From assembly GCA_028290905.1 (NCBI GenBank), contig JAQGIW010000110.1, forward strand, positions 1 through 64,000: DNA of 64,000 bases, in the 5' to 3' direction. Of this stretch, positions 51,487 to 60,621 are shown piece after piece; positions within the stretch are counted from its first letter, which is position 1, and the number at the start of each line of letters is the position of its first letter. The position numbers and the translations under genes were made by a program. The notes under the pieces were generated by a model. It was not told the DNA's origin and did no database searches. It worked only from the letters and a program-made list of their open reading frames with translations. This stretch comes from Caulobacteraceae bacterium (GTDB lineage: Bacteria; Pseudomonadota; Alphaproteobacteria; Caulobacterales; Caulobacteraceae).

Positions 51487-51634
51487 CGGTTTGGACTCTA
51501 CAAACTCCCGGCCGGTTCGCGCCCGCCGCGAGGCGAAAGCTTGCCGCGTTATGCTGCGCGGCTTGAGAGCCCGAAACCGGGGCGCCGGAACAGAAGGCCG
51601 CCATCTATAGATTTTCGCGAGACGGTCGCGGCAT

Positions 51635-51649
51635 CCCCTGAATGGGGGG
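51635..51649. promoter_or_regulatory. GC-palindrome site B (CCCCTGAATGGGGGG)
   Basis: Context GTCGCGGCATCCCCTGAATGGGGGGC, upstream of poxB. Confidence 0.55.
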
Positions 51650-51675
51650 CTCGACCCTACTTTGATCGACCGCCC

Positions 51676-51850
51676 TGATCCAGGCGGCCCGTCGGGTCAT
51701 CGCCGTCGGTGGGGTCGCGCGGCTGTCCCTGCGTGAAGCCGCCCGCGACGTCGGCGTCAGCGCCGGCGCACCCTATCACCACTTCAGATCCAAAGAGGAC
51801 CTTGTCGACGCGGTCGCCACCTCCGGCTGGATTGAGTTGCTGACCGCTGT
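51676..51850 (+). pseudogene. TetR-family regulator N-terminal fragment
   Basis: LIQAARRVIAVGGVARLSLREAARDVGVSAGAPYHHFRSKEDLVDAVATSG then unrelated sequence. Confidence 0.7.
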
Positions 51851-51851
51851 C

Positions 51852-51945
51852 TCAATGGAAGCCCGGTCCGGCATCGGCCGCGACGCCAACCTGCTCGCCC
51901 GCTTCGAAATTGATGAAACGCAAGGGCCGATCTCCTGTGGTCAGC
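51852..51945 (-). pseudogene. Duplicated 5' end of the FAH-family gene
   Basis: LRFINFEAGEQVGVAADAGPGFH matches MRFINFEAEDRAGVAVDTGQGFH at 49719; shared nucleotide core TTCGAAATTGATGAAACGCAAGGG. Confidence 0.75.
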
Positions 51946-52191
51946 GACGCGGGGGCTGGGGCGGATCCTGGGCTATCGACTTGGGGCTGTTCTGTGTGGC
52001 TCCGGCGTGCCGGCCAAGAGTGCGACCGGGGCCCTACTGCGCCTATCACCCGTTCGGGGGATGCTGGCCTGTCGCGGGAGCGCCGCTTGATGCCTCATCT
52101 CCCATGCACCGGCGGATGGTCGGGGAGACTGACGTCTCTAACCTGCTTAGCCGACGGTAAATGGCCTTTTAGGCCGCGCCCAAACGAGATA

Positions 52192-52665
52192 TCACTTGGC
52201 ATTCCTACCGGTCTGCAAAGGATCGTCGCGCCGGCGATCTTTTTGTTTTTGAACGACCCAGGCGATGAACTTTGGATGGGTCGCAAATTCCCGACTAAGC
52301 ACGGACCACTCTCGGCGAACCGTGTCGGTATCCAGCAGGCGATCGATGTCGGGCTCCCAGACTCGCCAGATTTCCCGGTCCACATACCCATGGCGCTTGA
52401 GTGCGTGAAGCTCAAACACCAGTTGAAGAAGTTCCAAGACATCACGTCTCGTTTCAAGACTTAGTTCGGCGTCAAGACCGGATGTCAACCGACTACTGTA
52501 CGCATCGTCGGATAGAGAGCGTCTAATCGTGTGGAGTCGGTCGGAATAGGCGAGGAAAATTTGCGCCCCCAGTTGGCGACTGTTGTTTCGTAGCGCCGTA
52601 TAGATTGCGGCTCCTCCGACTATGACGCTGCTGAGCGTGACGAATCTCAGGATGATGTCAATCAG
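52192..52665 (-). CDS. Membrane-anchored protein of unknown function (DUF4760-like)
   Basis: IDIILRFVTLSSVIVGGAAIYTALRNNSRQLGAQIFLAYSDRLHTIRRSL; single N-term TM; start codon unclear. Confidence 0.5.
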   Translation of the reverse strand: MIDIILRFVTLSSVIVGGAAIYTALRNNSRQLGAQIFLAYSDRLHTIRRSLSDDAYSSRLTSGLDAELSLETRRDVLELLQLVFELHALKRHGYVDREIWRVWEPDIDRLLDTDTVRREWSVLSREFATHPKFIAWVVQKQKDRRRDDPLQTGRNAK

Positions 52666-52793
52666 TGAAGCCTCCCTCGTTCGCTTGGACGTCCGCGAGG
52701 GCGCCGGTGAAGAGTGGCGCAGATGGCGCGTAACGCACCCGAGACCAGGGCGCCGGAGCAGCAGGCCGCCATCTATTGACCGCGCTTTGCCCC

Positions 52794-54446
52794 TCACATG
52801 TTTGGATAACCGGGGCCGCCGCCGCCTTCGGGTGGAACCCAAGTAATATTGGCGTTGGGGTCCTTGATGTCGCACGTTTTGCAGTGCACACAATTCTGTG
52901 CGTTTACGACATACTTTACGTCTTTCCCTTCGCCCACCCACTCGTAGACCCCAGCGGGGCAATATCGCGCCGACGGGCCGTCAAAGACATCATGCTCGGA
53001 CGATTTTTGGATGGCGGTATTGGCGATATGCAAATGAATTGGCTGGTTTTCGACATGATTTGTATTGGATAGGAATACTGATGAAAGTCGATCGAACGTG
53101 AGCTTGCCATCGGCCTTCGGATAGTTGATCGGCTTGCAGTTGACGGCCGGCTTCAAGGTTGCATTGTCGGCGTGCCCGTGATGGAGCGTACCGAAGAGGC
53201 TGAAGCCGAGGGTGTTGGTCCACATGTCCATGCCGCCGAGGCCGACGCCGATGACTGTACCGAGCTTCGACCACAGTGGCTTGACGTTCCGGACCCTTCG
53301 CAGGTCCTTGCCGATCGCCGTGCCGCGCCACTGGACCTCGTAAGGCGTAAGTTCATCGTGAGCCCGCCCCGCTTTGAGGGCCGCCGCCGCCTGCTCGGCA
53401 CACTGGATCGCCGAGAGCACGGCGTTGTGGCTGCCCTTGATACGCGGAACGTTCATGAAGCCGGCTGAACAGCCGATCAGCGCGCCGCCGGGGAAGACCA
53501 ATTTCGGTGTCGACTGCCAACCGCCCTCCGTTAACGCCCGCGCGCCGTAGGCCAGGCGCTTGCCGCCTTCGAAGAACCCGCGGATCGCCGGGTGGGTCTT
53601 GAAACGTTGCATTTCCTCGAACGGTGAAAGCCAAGGGTTCTGATAGTTGAGGTGAACGACGAACCCGACTGACACCAGATTGTCACCCCAGTGGTAGAGG
53701 AACGAACCTCCGCCGGTCTTCAGATCGAGCGGCCAGCCAAAGCTGTGTTGAATCAACCCGCCTCGATGTTTTTCCGGGCCGACCTGCCAGAGCTCCTTGA
53801 TGCCAATGCCGAACTTCTGCGGATCGCGCCCCTGATCGAGGCCGTAGCGGGCGATCAGGGTCTTCGAGAGGCTGCCGCGCGCGCCCTCAGCGAACAGGGT
53901 GTACTTGCTGCGCAGCTCTATCCCGCGGGTGAAGCCCTCGCGTGGCTCCCCTGAATTACCGATTCCCATGTCGCCAGTGGCTATGCCGAGAACCTCTCCG
54001 ACATCTCCGTAGAGCACTTCCGTCGCCGCGAAGCCGGGATAGACTTCGACTCCGAGAGCCTCGGCCTTCCGGCCCAGCCAACGGCAAACGTCGCCCAGCG
54101 AGACGATGAAGTTGCCCTGATTGCTCATCAGCGGCGGCATCAGGATGTTCGGCAGACGCACCGCCGAGTTCGAGGTCAGCCAATAGAACCGATCGTCCAG
54201 CACGGGCTGCTGGAGCGGACTGTCTTCGTCCCGCCAGCTGGGCAGAAGGGAATCGATGCCGATCGGATCGACGACGGCGCCGGAAAGAATATGTGCGCCG
54301 ACTTCGGAGCCTTTTTCCACCAGCACCACGGAGAGATCGGGCGCGAGCTGCTTGAGCCGGATAGCGGCCGACAAACCCGCGGGCCCCGCGCCGACGATCA
54401 CGACGTCAAAGTCCATTGCCTCGCGCGGGGCCGGATCGTTGGCCAT
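52794..54446 (-). CDS. Electron-transfer flavoprotein-ubiquinone oxidoreductase
   Basis: DVVIVGAGPAGLSAAIRLKQL...GSEVGAHILSGAV; C-term CVHCKTCDIKDPNANITWVPPEGGGGPGYPNM. Confidence 0.95.
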   Translation of the reverse strand: MANDPAPREAMDFDVVIVGAGPAGLSAAIRLKQLAPDLSVVLVEKGSEVGAHILSGAVVDPIGIDSLLPSWRDEDSPLQQPVLDDRFYWLTSNSAVRLPNILMPPLMSNQGNFIVSLGDVCRWLGRKAEALGVEVYPGFAATEVLYGDVGEVLGIATGDMGIGNSGEPREGFTRGIELRSKYTLFAEGARGSLSKTLIARYGLDQGRDPQKFGIGIKELWQVGPEKHRGGLIQHSFGWPLDLKTGGGSFLYHWGDNLVSVGFVVHLNYQNPWLSPFEEMQRFKTHPAIRGFFEGGKRLAYGARALTEGGWQSTPKLVFPGGALIGCSAGFMNVPRIKGSHNAVLSAIQCAEQAAAALKAGRAHDELTPYEVQWRGTAIGKDLRRVRNVKPLWSKLGTVIGVGLGGMDMWTNTLGFSLFGTLHHGHADNATLKPAVNCKPINYPKADGKLTFDRLSSVFLSNTNHVENQPIHLHIANTAIQKSSEHDVFDGPSARYCPAGVYEWVGEGKDVKYVVNAQNCVHCKTCDIKDPNANITWVPPEGGGGPGYPNM

Positions 54447-54483
54447 CGGGGATTCGCTTTCTGGACTGGGGCCCGCTGAACGA

Positions 54484-56280
54484 TCAGAAGGCTTCGGCGG
54501 GGAGCGCCATGGTGCTGGCCGACCCCGATTCGATCCGGGCCAGGTGCGCGGCGGTGTCTGGCAGCAGACGCTCCATGTAAAAGAGGCCAATGGCCAGCTT
54601 TGTGGTGAGGCGCCCGGCCTGGTCGCTGGTGGCCTCTGGGAGCTTGGCCGTGGCCGCTTCCACCATGCGGCACCACATGTAGGCGAAAGCGACGAGGCCG
54701 AAGAGCTGCATGTAGTCGTAGGATCCCGCTCCGGAATCGTCAGGGTTCGCGGTTCCGTGCTTGGCGAGCCAACCGCTGGCCCGCTGAAGATGACCTAGGG
54801 ATTCGCGGGTGGGCTTGATCAACGGAGCCATGGCCTCGTCCCCGGCCTTCTCGGTGAGATAGCCATCGACTTCGGCGAAGAAGGCCATGAGCGCGCGCCC
54901 GCCGTTCAGGGCCAGCTTCCGACCGACCAGGTCGAGAGCCTGGATTCCGTTCGCCCCTTCGTAAATCTGGTTGATCCTCGCGTCGCGGACGAACTGTTCC
55001 ATGCCGTTCTCGGCGATATAGCCGTGTCCGCCATACATCTGTTGCGCCATGACGGCGTTGACGAGGCCGCAGTCGGTGCAGAAGCCTTTCACCACTGGCG
55101 TCAGCAAGCCCATGTGATCTTCAGCCGCCTGGCGCGCGGCCTCGTCGTCGGAGCGGGTGGCGATATCGTGGCGCAGGCCGGTCCAGACAATGAGGGCGCG
55201 CGCCGCCTGGGTGAGGGCCCTGATGGTCATCAAGGAACGCCGAACGTCCGGGTGCACAATGATTGGATCGGCTGGTTTCTCCGGGAACTTCGCGCCGGTC
55301 AACGAGCGACCCTGGAGACGCTCCTTCGCGTAGGCGGCGGCGTTCTGGTAGGCGACCTCCGAGATGGCCAGGCCGTGAGTGCCGACACCCAGGCGAGCAT
55401 GATTCATCATCGTGAACATCGCGTTCAGGCCGCGATTCTCTCCGCCGATCAGCCATCCCGTGGCGTCGTCGTAGTTCATCACGCAGGTGGAGTTGCCGTG
55501 AATCCCCATCTTGTGCTCGATGGATCCGCACGAAACCTGATTGCGATCATCCGGCGCGCCATTTTCATCCAGAATGAACTTCGGCACGATGAAAAGCGAG
55601 ATGCCATGAACGCCGGCGGGCGCTCCCTCGATCCGGGCGAGAACGAGGTGGATGATGTTCTCCGCCATGTCATGTTCACCCGCCGAGGTGAAGATCTTGG
55701 TGCCCGTGATCTTGTGGGAGCCATCCGCCTGCGCCTTGGCCTTGGTGCGCAACATGCCCAGGTCAGTCCCGCAATGGGGTTCGGTCAGGTTCATGGTGCC
55801 GGTCCACTTGCCGGCAATCATGTTGGGCAGATAGGTGGCCTTCTGGTCGGCCGATCCGTGATCGATGATCGCGGCGATGGCGCCCTGAGTAAGGCCCGCA
55901 TACATCCAGAACGCCAGGTTGGCCGACGCCAGAAACTCGCTTACCACGCCCCCGAGCACCGTCGGGAAGCCCATTCCGCCGAAATCCGTCGGTGAGGTAA
56001 TGCCGACCCAGCCGCCATCGGCAAGCTGGCGGAAGGCGTCCCTGAAACCCCTGGGCGTGGTGACGCTCGCATCGTCGTGACGCGTGCAGCCCTCGACATC
56101 GCCAACCCGGTTCAGGGGCGCAATCACCTGTTCGCAGAGCTTTGCGGCCTCCGTCAGCGTGGCCTCAATGATGTCTGGAGACAGGTCCGAAAAACCCGGT
56201 AGGTTAGCATATCGATCGATGCGGAAAACGTCATTCAAAAGGAACAACGAATCCTCGACTGGTGCTTTGTAGGACGGCAT
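54484..56280 (-). CDS. Acyl-CoA dehydrogenase (long, C-terminally extended type)
   Basis: MNLTEPHCGTDLGMLRTKA, FTSAGEHDMAENIIHLVLAR, MAQQMYGGHGYIAENGMEQFVRDARINQIYEGANGIQALDLVGRK. Confidence 0.94.
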   Translation of the reverse strand: MPSYKAPVEDSLFLLNDVFRIDRYANLPGFSDLSPDIIEATLTEAAKLCEQVIAPLNRVGDVEGCTRHDDASVTTPRGFRDAFRQLADGGWVGITSPTDFGGMGFPTVLGGVVSEFLASANLAFWMYAGLTQGAIAAIIDHGSADQKATYLPNMIAGKWTGTMNLTEPHCGTDLGMLRTKAKAQADGSHKITGTKIFTSAGEHDMAENIIHLVLARIEGAPAGVHGISLFIVPKFILDENGAPDDRNQVSCGSIEHKMGIHGNSTCVMNYDDATGWLIGGENRGLNAMFTMMNHARLGVGTHGLAISEVAYQNAAAYAKERLQGRSLTGAKFPEKPADPIIVHPDVRRSLMTIRALTQAARALIVWTGLRHDIATRSDDEAARQAAEDHMGLLTPVVKGFCTDCGLVNAVMAQQMYGGHGYIAENGMEQFVRDARINQIYEGANGIQALDLVGRKLALNGGRALMAFFAEVDGYLTEKAGDEAMAPLIKPTRESLGHLQRASGWLAKHGTANPDDSGAGSYDYMQLFGLVAFAYMWCRMVEAATAKLPEATSDQAGRLTTKLAIGLFYMERLLPDTAAHLARIESGSASTMALPAEAF

Positions 56281-56330
56281 GTGACTCTCCAGAGTGTCAT
56301 AGACAAATTATAGATATAATCTATTGTAAG

Positions 56331-57275
56331 TTATATTCCGATGCGCGCGAGCTCCGTCTCGAGTTCCGGAAGTGCAGTATAGAGGTCCGCAACGAGACCA
56401 TAGTCGGCCACCTGAAAGATCGGCGCATCCGGGTCTTTATTGATGGCAACGATTACTTTGGAGTCCTTCATCCCCGCCAAATGCTGAATGGCGCCGGAAA
56501 TGCCGACGGCGATGTAGATCTCGGGCGCGACAATCTTGCCGGTCTGTCCCACCTGCCAGTCATTGGGCGCGTAGCCCGCGTCGACGGCCGCTCGCGAGGC
56601 GCCAACGGCGGCGTGGAGCCGCTCCGCCACCGGGTCGATGTACTTGGTGAAGTTTTCGCGGCTCTGCAGCGCGCGCCCCCCGGACAGCACGATCCTTGCG
56701 CTGGTAAGCTCAGGGCGCTCGGACCTGGAGAGCTCTTCGCTGACGAAAGTCGAGATTTCAGGCGTATCGACTGCATCGAGCAGTTCGACGGAGGCTTGGC
56801 CGCCTTGACCAGCGGCCTGGAACGCGGTGACCCGGACGGTGATGACCTTCTTCGCATCCCGCGAACGGACGGTCTCGATGACATTGCCGGCATAGATCGG
56901 CCGCTCGAACGTGTCCGGAGCGAGCACGTTCATCATGTCGGAAATCTGCATGACATCCAGCAACGCCGCCACGCGCGGCATGACGTTCTTTCCCGTCGTG
57001 GTCGAAGGCGCCAGCAAAGCGTCGTAGGATGGCCCCAGCGAACTGATCAGCACGGCCAGCGGCTCTGGAAGCATATGCTCGTACCGCGGCGATTCCGCGT
57101 GCAGCACCTTGGCGACGCCATCGATTTTCGCGGCGGCGTCCGCGGCCGGGGCGCAGTTCAGGCCCGCGACAAGGATATGGACGTCTCCACCGAGTAACAC
57201 CGCCGCCGTGACGGCCTTCGCGGTCGATTCTCTCAACGACGCGTTGTCGTGATCAGCCAGCACCAGCACGGCCAT
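56331..57275 (-). CDS. etfA: Electron transfer flavoprotein alpha subunit
   Basis: VLSGGRALQSRENF, GQTGKIVAPEIYIAVGISGAIQHLAGMKDSKVIVAINKDPDAPIF. Confidence 0.95.
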   Translation of the reverse strand: MAVLVLADHDNASLRESTAKAVTAAVLLGGDVHILVAGLNCAPAADAAAKIDGVAKVLHAESPRYEHMLPEPLAVLISSLGPSYDALLAPSTTTGKNVMPRVAALLDVMQISDMMNVLAPDTFERPIYAGNVIETVRSRDAKKVITVRVTAFQAAGQGGQASVELLDAVDTPEISTFVSEELSRSERPELTSARIVLSGGRALQSRENFTKYIDPVAERLHAAVGASRAAVDAGYAPNDWQVGQTGKIVAPEIYIAVGISGAIQHLAGMKDSKVIVAINKDPDAPIFQVADYGLVADLYTALPELETELARIGI

Positions 57276-58024
57276 CAGAGCACTCCTGCTTCGGTTCTGA
57301 GTTTGCTGACGAGTTCAGCGACGGAGGCGACTTTGACGCCGGCCTTGCGATGGGGCGGCTCGGCCATCTTCAGTATTTCCAGGCGAGGAGCCGTGTCGGA
57401 GATGAGGCTCTCGATCGGCTTCTTGTCGATGGGCATTCTCTTGGCCTTCATGATGTTGGGAAGGCTGGCGTAGCGCGGCTGATTGAGGCGCAGGTCGGCG
57501 GTGACGATCGCGGGAAGCTTGAGTCTCACGGTCTGGTGACCGCCATCGACCTCGCGGGTGACGACGACGTCCGAGCCGTCCACCTCGACTTTCGAGGCGA
57601 AGGTGCCCTGAGGCCAGCCGAGCAGGGCAGCGAGCATCTGGCCAGTCTGATCGCAGTCGTAGTCGATCGCCTGCTTGCCCAGAAAAATCATGTCGGGTTT
57701 TTCGTCGTCGGCGACGGCCTTGAGAGCTTTCGCCACCGCGAGGGGCTCAAGCTCCCCATCGAAGGTGACGAGTATCCCGCGCGTCGCGCCCATGGCCAGG
57801 CCGGTGCGGATGACGTCTTCGGACTGGGCGGGTCCTATGGAGACGCAGACGACATCGGTCGCGACACCCCTCTCCTTAAGGCGGACGGCCTCCTCGACGG
57901 CGATCTCGTCGAAGGGGTTGATCGACATCTTGAGATTGGAAAGCTCAACGCCAGTGCCGTCGGCCTTCACATGAACTTTGGCGTTAAAATCAACGACACG
58001 TTTGATAGGGACGAGTATTTTCAT
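57275..58024 (-). CDS. etfB: Electron transfer flavoprotein beta subunit
   Basis: [23 protein letters not shown]...[19 protein letters not shown]...[24 protein letters not shown]. Confidence 0.95.
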   Translation of the reverse strand: MKILVPIKRVVDFNAKVHVKADGTGVELSNLKMSINPFDEIAVEEAVRLKERGVATDVVCVSIGPAQSEDVIRTGLAMGATRGILVTFDGELEPLAVAKALKAVADDEKPDMIFLGKQAIDYDCDQTGQMLAALLGWPQGTFASKVEVDGSDVVVTREVDGGHQTVRLKLPAIVTADLRLNQPRYASLPNIMKAKRMPIDKKPIESLISDTAPRLEILKMAEPPHRKAGVKVASVAELVSKLRTEAGVL

Positions 58025-58136
58025 GATCTCCACTCAGCGATAATGGATGGGTCAGCGGCATCGCGAAGGCGGTCTTGCGGACATCTTCCTCGGCCATGGT
58101 CTCAACCTTCTCCAGAGGGCGCGGGCGTCGTCGGCA

Positions 58137-59363
58137 TCAGTCCGACGCGGCCACGACCGTGCGGATGTCGTGCAGCCGGGCTCTGGCGGCGTCGTCGAAG
58201 CCCAGCTCCGACAGTATTTCATCGGTATGTTGGCCGAGCCGGGGGGCCCGCCGCGGCGGGACCTTGGTGAAGCCGACCACCTGCACGGGGCTGTTGACCG
58301 TGTGCGTCGCAGTGCCGTTTGGCTCCGCGAGCGGCAGCAACACCTCGTTGATCAGCATCTGCGGATCGTTGACGACCTCGTCCATCGTCTGCACCACGCC
58401 GAAGGTGACTCGCGCGGCGTCGAGCTTTTCCCGCCAGTGCGCGAGCGTCTCGGTGACGAACAGCGCGTCGAGGATCTCGACCAGCGCGGCCGAGTTGGTC
58501 ACGCGCGCGCTCACGTCCGCGAACCGCGGATCTTGCAGCAGGTCCGGGCGGTCGATGGCCGCTGCGAATCCCGGCCAGTCTTTCGGCTGAAGCACGCACG
58601 GCAAGATCCAGCGACCATCGCTGGTGCGGTAGGGATTCACCAACGCGCTTGGCGGCGCCTCGCGCTCGTGCTGGCCGTAGAAGCGTGCGCCATGCAGCGC
58701 GCCCTCCACCCAACTGCCGGCGGCCCAGACGCCCTGGGCGATCAACGACGTGGTCGCATGGCCGCCCTTGCCGGTCCGCTCGCGGACATAGAGGGCGGTC
58801 ACGATCGAGGCGTAGAGAGCGGTGGCGGTGGCGTGATCACCTATGCCGGGCACCGGCAGGGTCGGGGCGCTGGCTGCGTCATGGATAACGTCCATCAGGC
58901 CGCTGCGGGCCCAGAAGGCGGTGATGTCGAAGCCGGGCTTGTCCGCCTCGGGGCCGGCCGCGCCGTAACCGGTGACGTCGGCATAGATCAGGCGCGGGTT
59001 GAGCGCTGTGAGCGCCTCGTAGGTGAGTCCGAGCGCCTGCCTGACTTTCGGCGGGTAGTTGGTGACCAGGACGTCGGCCCACCGCACCAGGCGGTGCAAG
59101 ATCTCGACCGCGTCAGGCGACTTCAGGTCGAGGACGATCGCCCGCTTGTTGCGGTTCTCGAGCTCCCAGGCGTAGTTCACTGGCGATGTCGGGTTCGGCG
59201 GCGCGAGGTGGAACAGTCGCTGCGGATCGCCCAGGCCGGGCGGCTCCACCTTGATCACGTCCGCGCCATAGTCGGACAGGATGGTGGTGGCCGCCGGTCC
59301 GGCGATGAAGCTTGCGATGTCCAGGACCTTGAGTCCGGAGAAGATGTTCGGGCTGGACGACAT
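58137..59363 (-). CDS. CaiB/BaiF (family III) CoA-transferase
   Basis: GLKVLDIASFIAGPAATTILSDYGADVIKVEPPGLGDPQR...NRNKRAIVLDLKSPDA. Confidence 0.92.
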   Translation of the reverse strand: MSSSPNIFSGLKVLDIASFIAGPAATTILSDYGADVIKVEPPGLGDPQRLFHLAPPNPTSPVNYAWELENRNKRAIVLDLKSPDAVEILHRLVRWADVLVTNYPPKVRQALGLTYEALTALNPRLIYADVTGYGAAGPEADKPGFDITAFWARSGLMDVIHDAASAPTLPVPGIGDHATATALYASIVTALYVRERTGKGGHATTSLIAQGVWAAGSWVEGALHGARFYGQHEREAPPSALVNPYRTSDGRWILPCVLQPKDWPGFAAAIDRPDLLQDPRFADVSARVTNSAALVEILDALFVTETLAHWREKLDAARVTFGVVQTMDEVVNDPQMLINEVLLPLAEPNGTATHTVNSPVQVVGFTKVPPRRAPRLGQHTDEILSELGFDDAARARLHDIRTVVAASD

Positions 59364-59461
59364 GGTCGGTATTCCTCGGATTGACTCGGTTTCTCTCGGA
59401 CGTGACGCGGTTATCGCGGGGAGAAGGCCACCCGCCCGCCCCTCAGCACGCACCGGCCGCG

Positions 59462-60256
59462 TCAGCGCCCCACGAACGTCGGTTTGCGTTTTTCCAGGAA
59501 GGCCTGGGCGCCTTCCTCCAGGTCTTCGGTGGTCGCGCAGAGCGCGAAAAGGGCCGCTTCAAGCTGCATGCCGTCCGCCTGGCTCATCTCGGCGCCCTGG
59601 TGCACCGCCTGCTGAGCGAACCGCACCGCCACCGGCGCGTTGGCGGCGATCTGCGCCATTAGAGCTTCGGCCCGCGGAATGAGTTCGGGCGGGGCGAGCA
59701 CCTCGTTCACCAGTCCGAGCCGGTAGGCCTCGGCGGCGTTGATCGTCTCACCCGTCAGGATCAGCTGCAGCGCGGCGCCCTTGCCGATCAGGCGCTGCAG
59801 CCGTTGGGTGCCGCCATAACCCGGGATGACGCCGAGCTTGACCTCGGGCTGTCCGAACATCGCGGTCGCGGAGGCGAGGCGGAGGGTGCAGGCCATGGCG
59901 ACCTCACAGCCGCCGCCGAGCGCCAGACCGTTCACGGCGGCGATCACCGGCTTGCCGAGGGTCTCGATGAGATTGAGCACCGCGTGTCCGGCGCGGGCGG
60001 ACTCGGCGGCGTTCAGGGGCGTCATCTGGATGAACTCGCTGATGTCCGCGCCCGCGATGAAGGCGCGGTCACCGGCCCCGGTGAGGATCGCGCCATGGAT
60101 CGCGGCGTCGTCCCGCACGTCCCGGAACGCCCCGCCGAGGTCTCGAATGGCCTGGCCGTTCAGCGCGTTCATCTGCTGGGGCCGGTTCACGGTGACGTAG
60201 GCGACGCCGGCCCGCTTCTCGTAGAGGAGGGTCTCGAACGGGGACGGCTGACCCAT
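59462..60256 (-). CDS. Enoyl-CoA hydratase/isomerase
   Basis: GDRAFIAGADISEF, ALGGGCEVAMACTLRLASATAMFGQPEVKLGVIPGYGGTQRL. Confidence 0.95.
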   Translation of the reverse strand: MGQPSPFETLLYEKRAGVAYVTVNRPQQMNALNGQAIRDLGGAFRDVRDDAAIHGAILTGAGDRAFIAGADISEFIQMTPLNAAESARAGHAVLNLIETLGKPVIAAVNGLALGGGCEVAMACTLRLASATAMFGQPEVKLGVIPGYGGTQRLQRLIGKGAALQLILTGETINAAEAYRLGLVNEVLAPPELIPRAEALMAQIAANAPVAVRFAQQAVHQGAEMSQADGMQLEAALFALCATTEDLEEGAQAFLEKRKPTFVGR

Positions 60257-60350
60257 ATTCGTCTCCAGCGGCGCCGCCTCCCAAGTCCGGTGCAGCAGCG
60301 CGCCGAAGGAGGACGTCCAAACCTAGGTTGTGGCCGGACGGCCGCGGTAT

Positions 60351-60362
60351 CCCCTGAATGGG
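60351..60362. promoter_or_regulatory. GC-palindrome site C (CCCCTGAATGGG)
   Basis: Context GCCGCGGTATCCCCTGAATGGGTGAG. Confidence 0.5.
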
Positions 60363-60402
60363 TGAGACAGGCCGATTCGGAGCCGATCGCTGCGGCCCAC
60401 CG

Positions 60403-60415
60403 CCCCCGTTCGGGG
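60403..60415. promoter_or_regulatory. GC-palindrome site D (CCCCCGTTCGGGG)
   Basis: Reverse complement TCCCCGAACGGGGGCG. Confidence 0.5.
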
Positions 60416-60513
60416 AGGCGACGCAGGCCGGCCAGCGGGCGCATATGCCGAGCGGGCGTTGTCGCGCCGGCCAATGACGTGGCGCGGAGCAGGTCGCTCA
60501 GGGCGCGACTGCT

Positions 60514-60527
60514 CCCCCGTTTAGGGG
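60514..60527. promoter_or_regulatory. GC-palindrome site E (CCCCCGTTTAGGGG)
   Basis: CTCCCC-CGTTTA-GGGGAG; reverse complement CTCCCCTAAACGGGGGAG. Confidence 0.5.
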
Positions 60528-60621
60528 AGTCGACCGCGAACACCTTCTCGATAGCCTTTGGAGACGCGACCGCCGCGCCGATCCTGGGCGCTGTTCCCTC
60601 GCTTCATCGTGGAGACCGACC

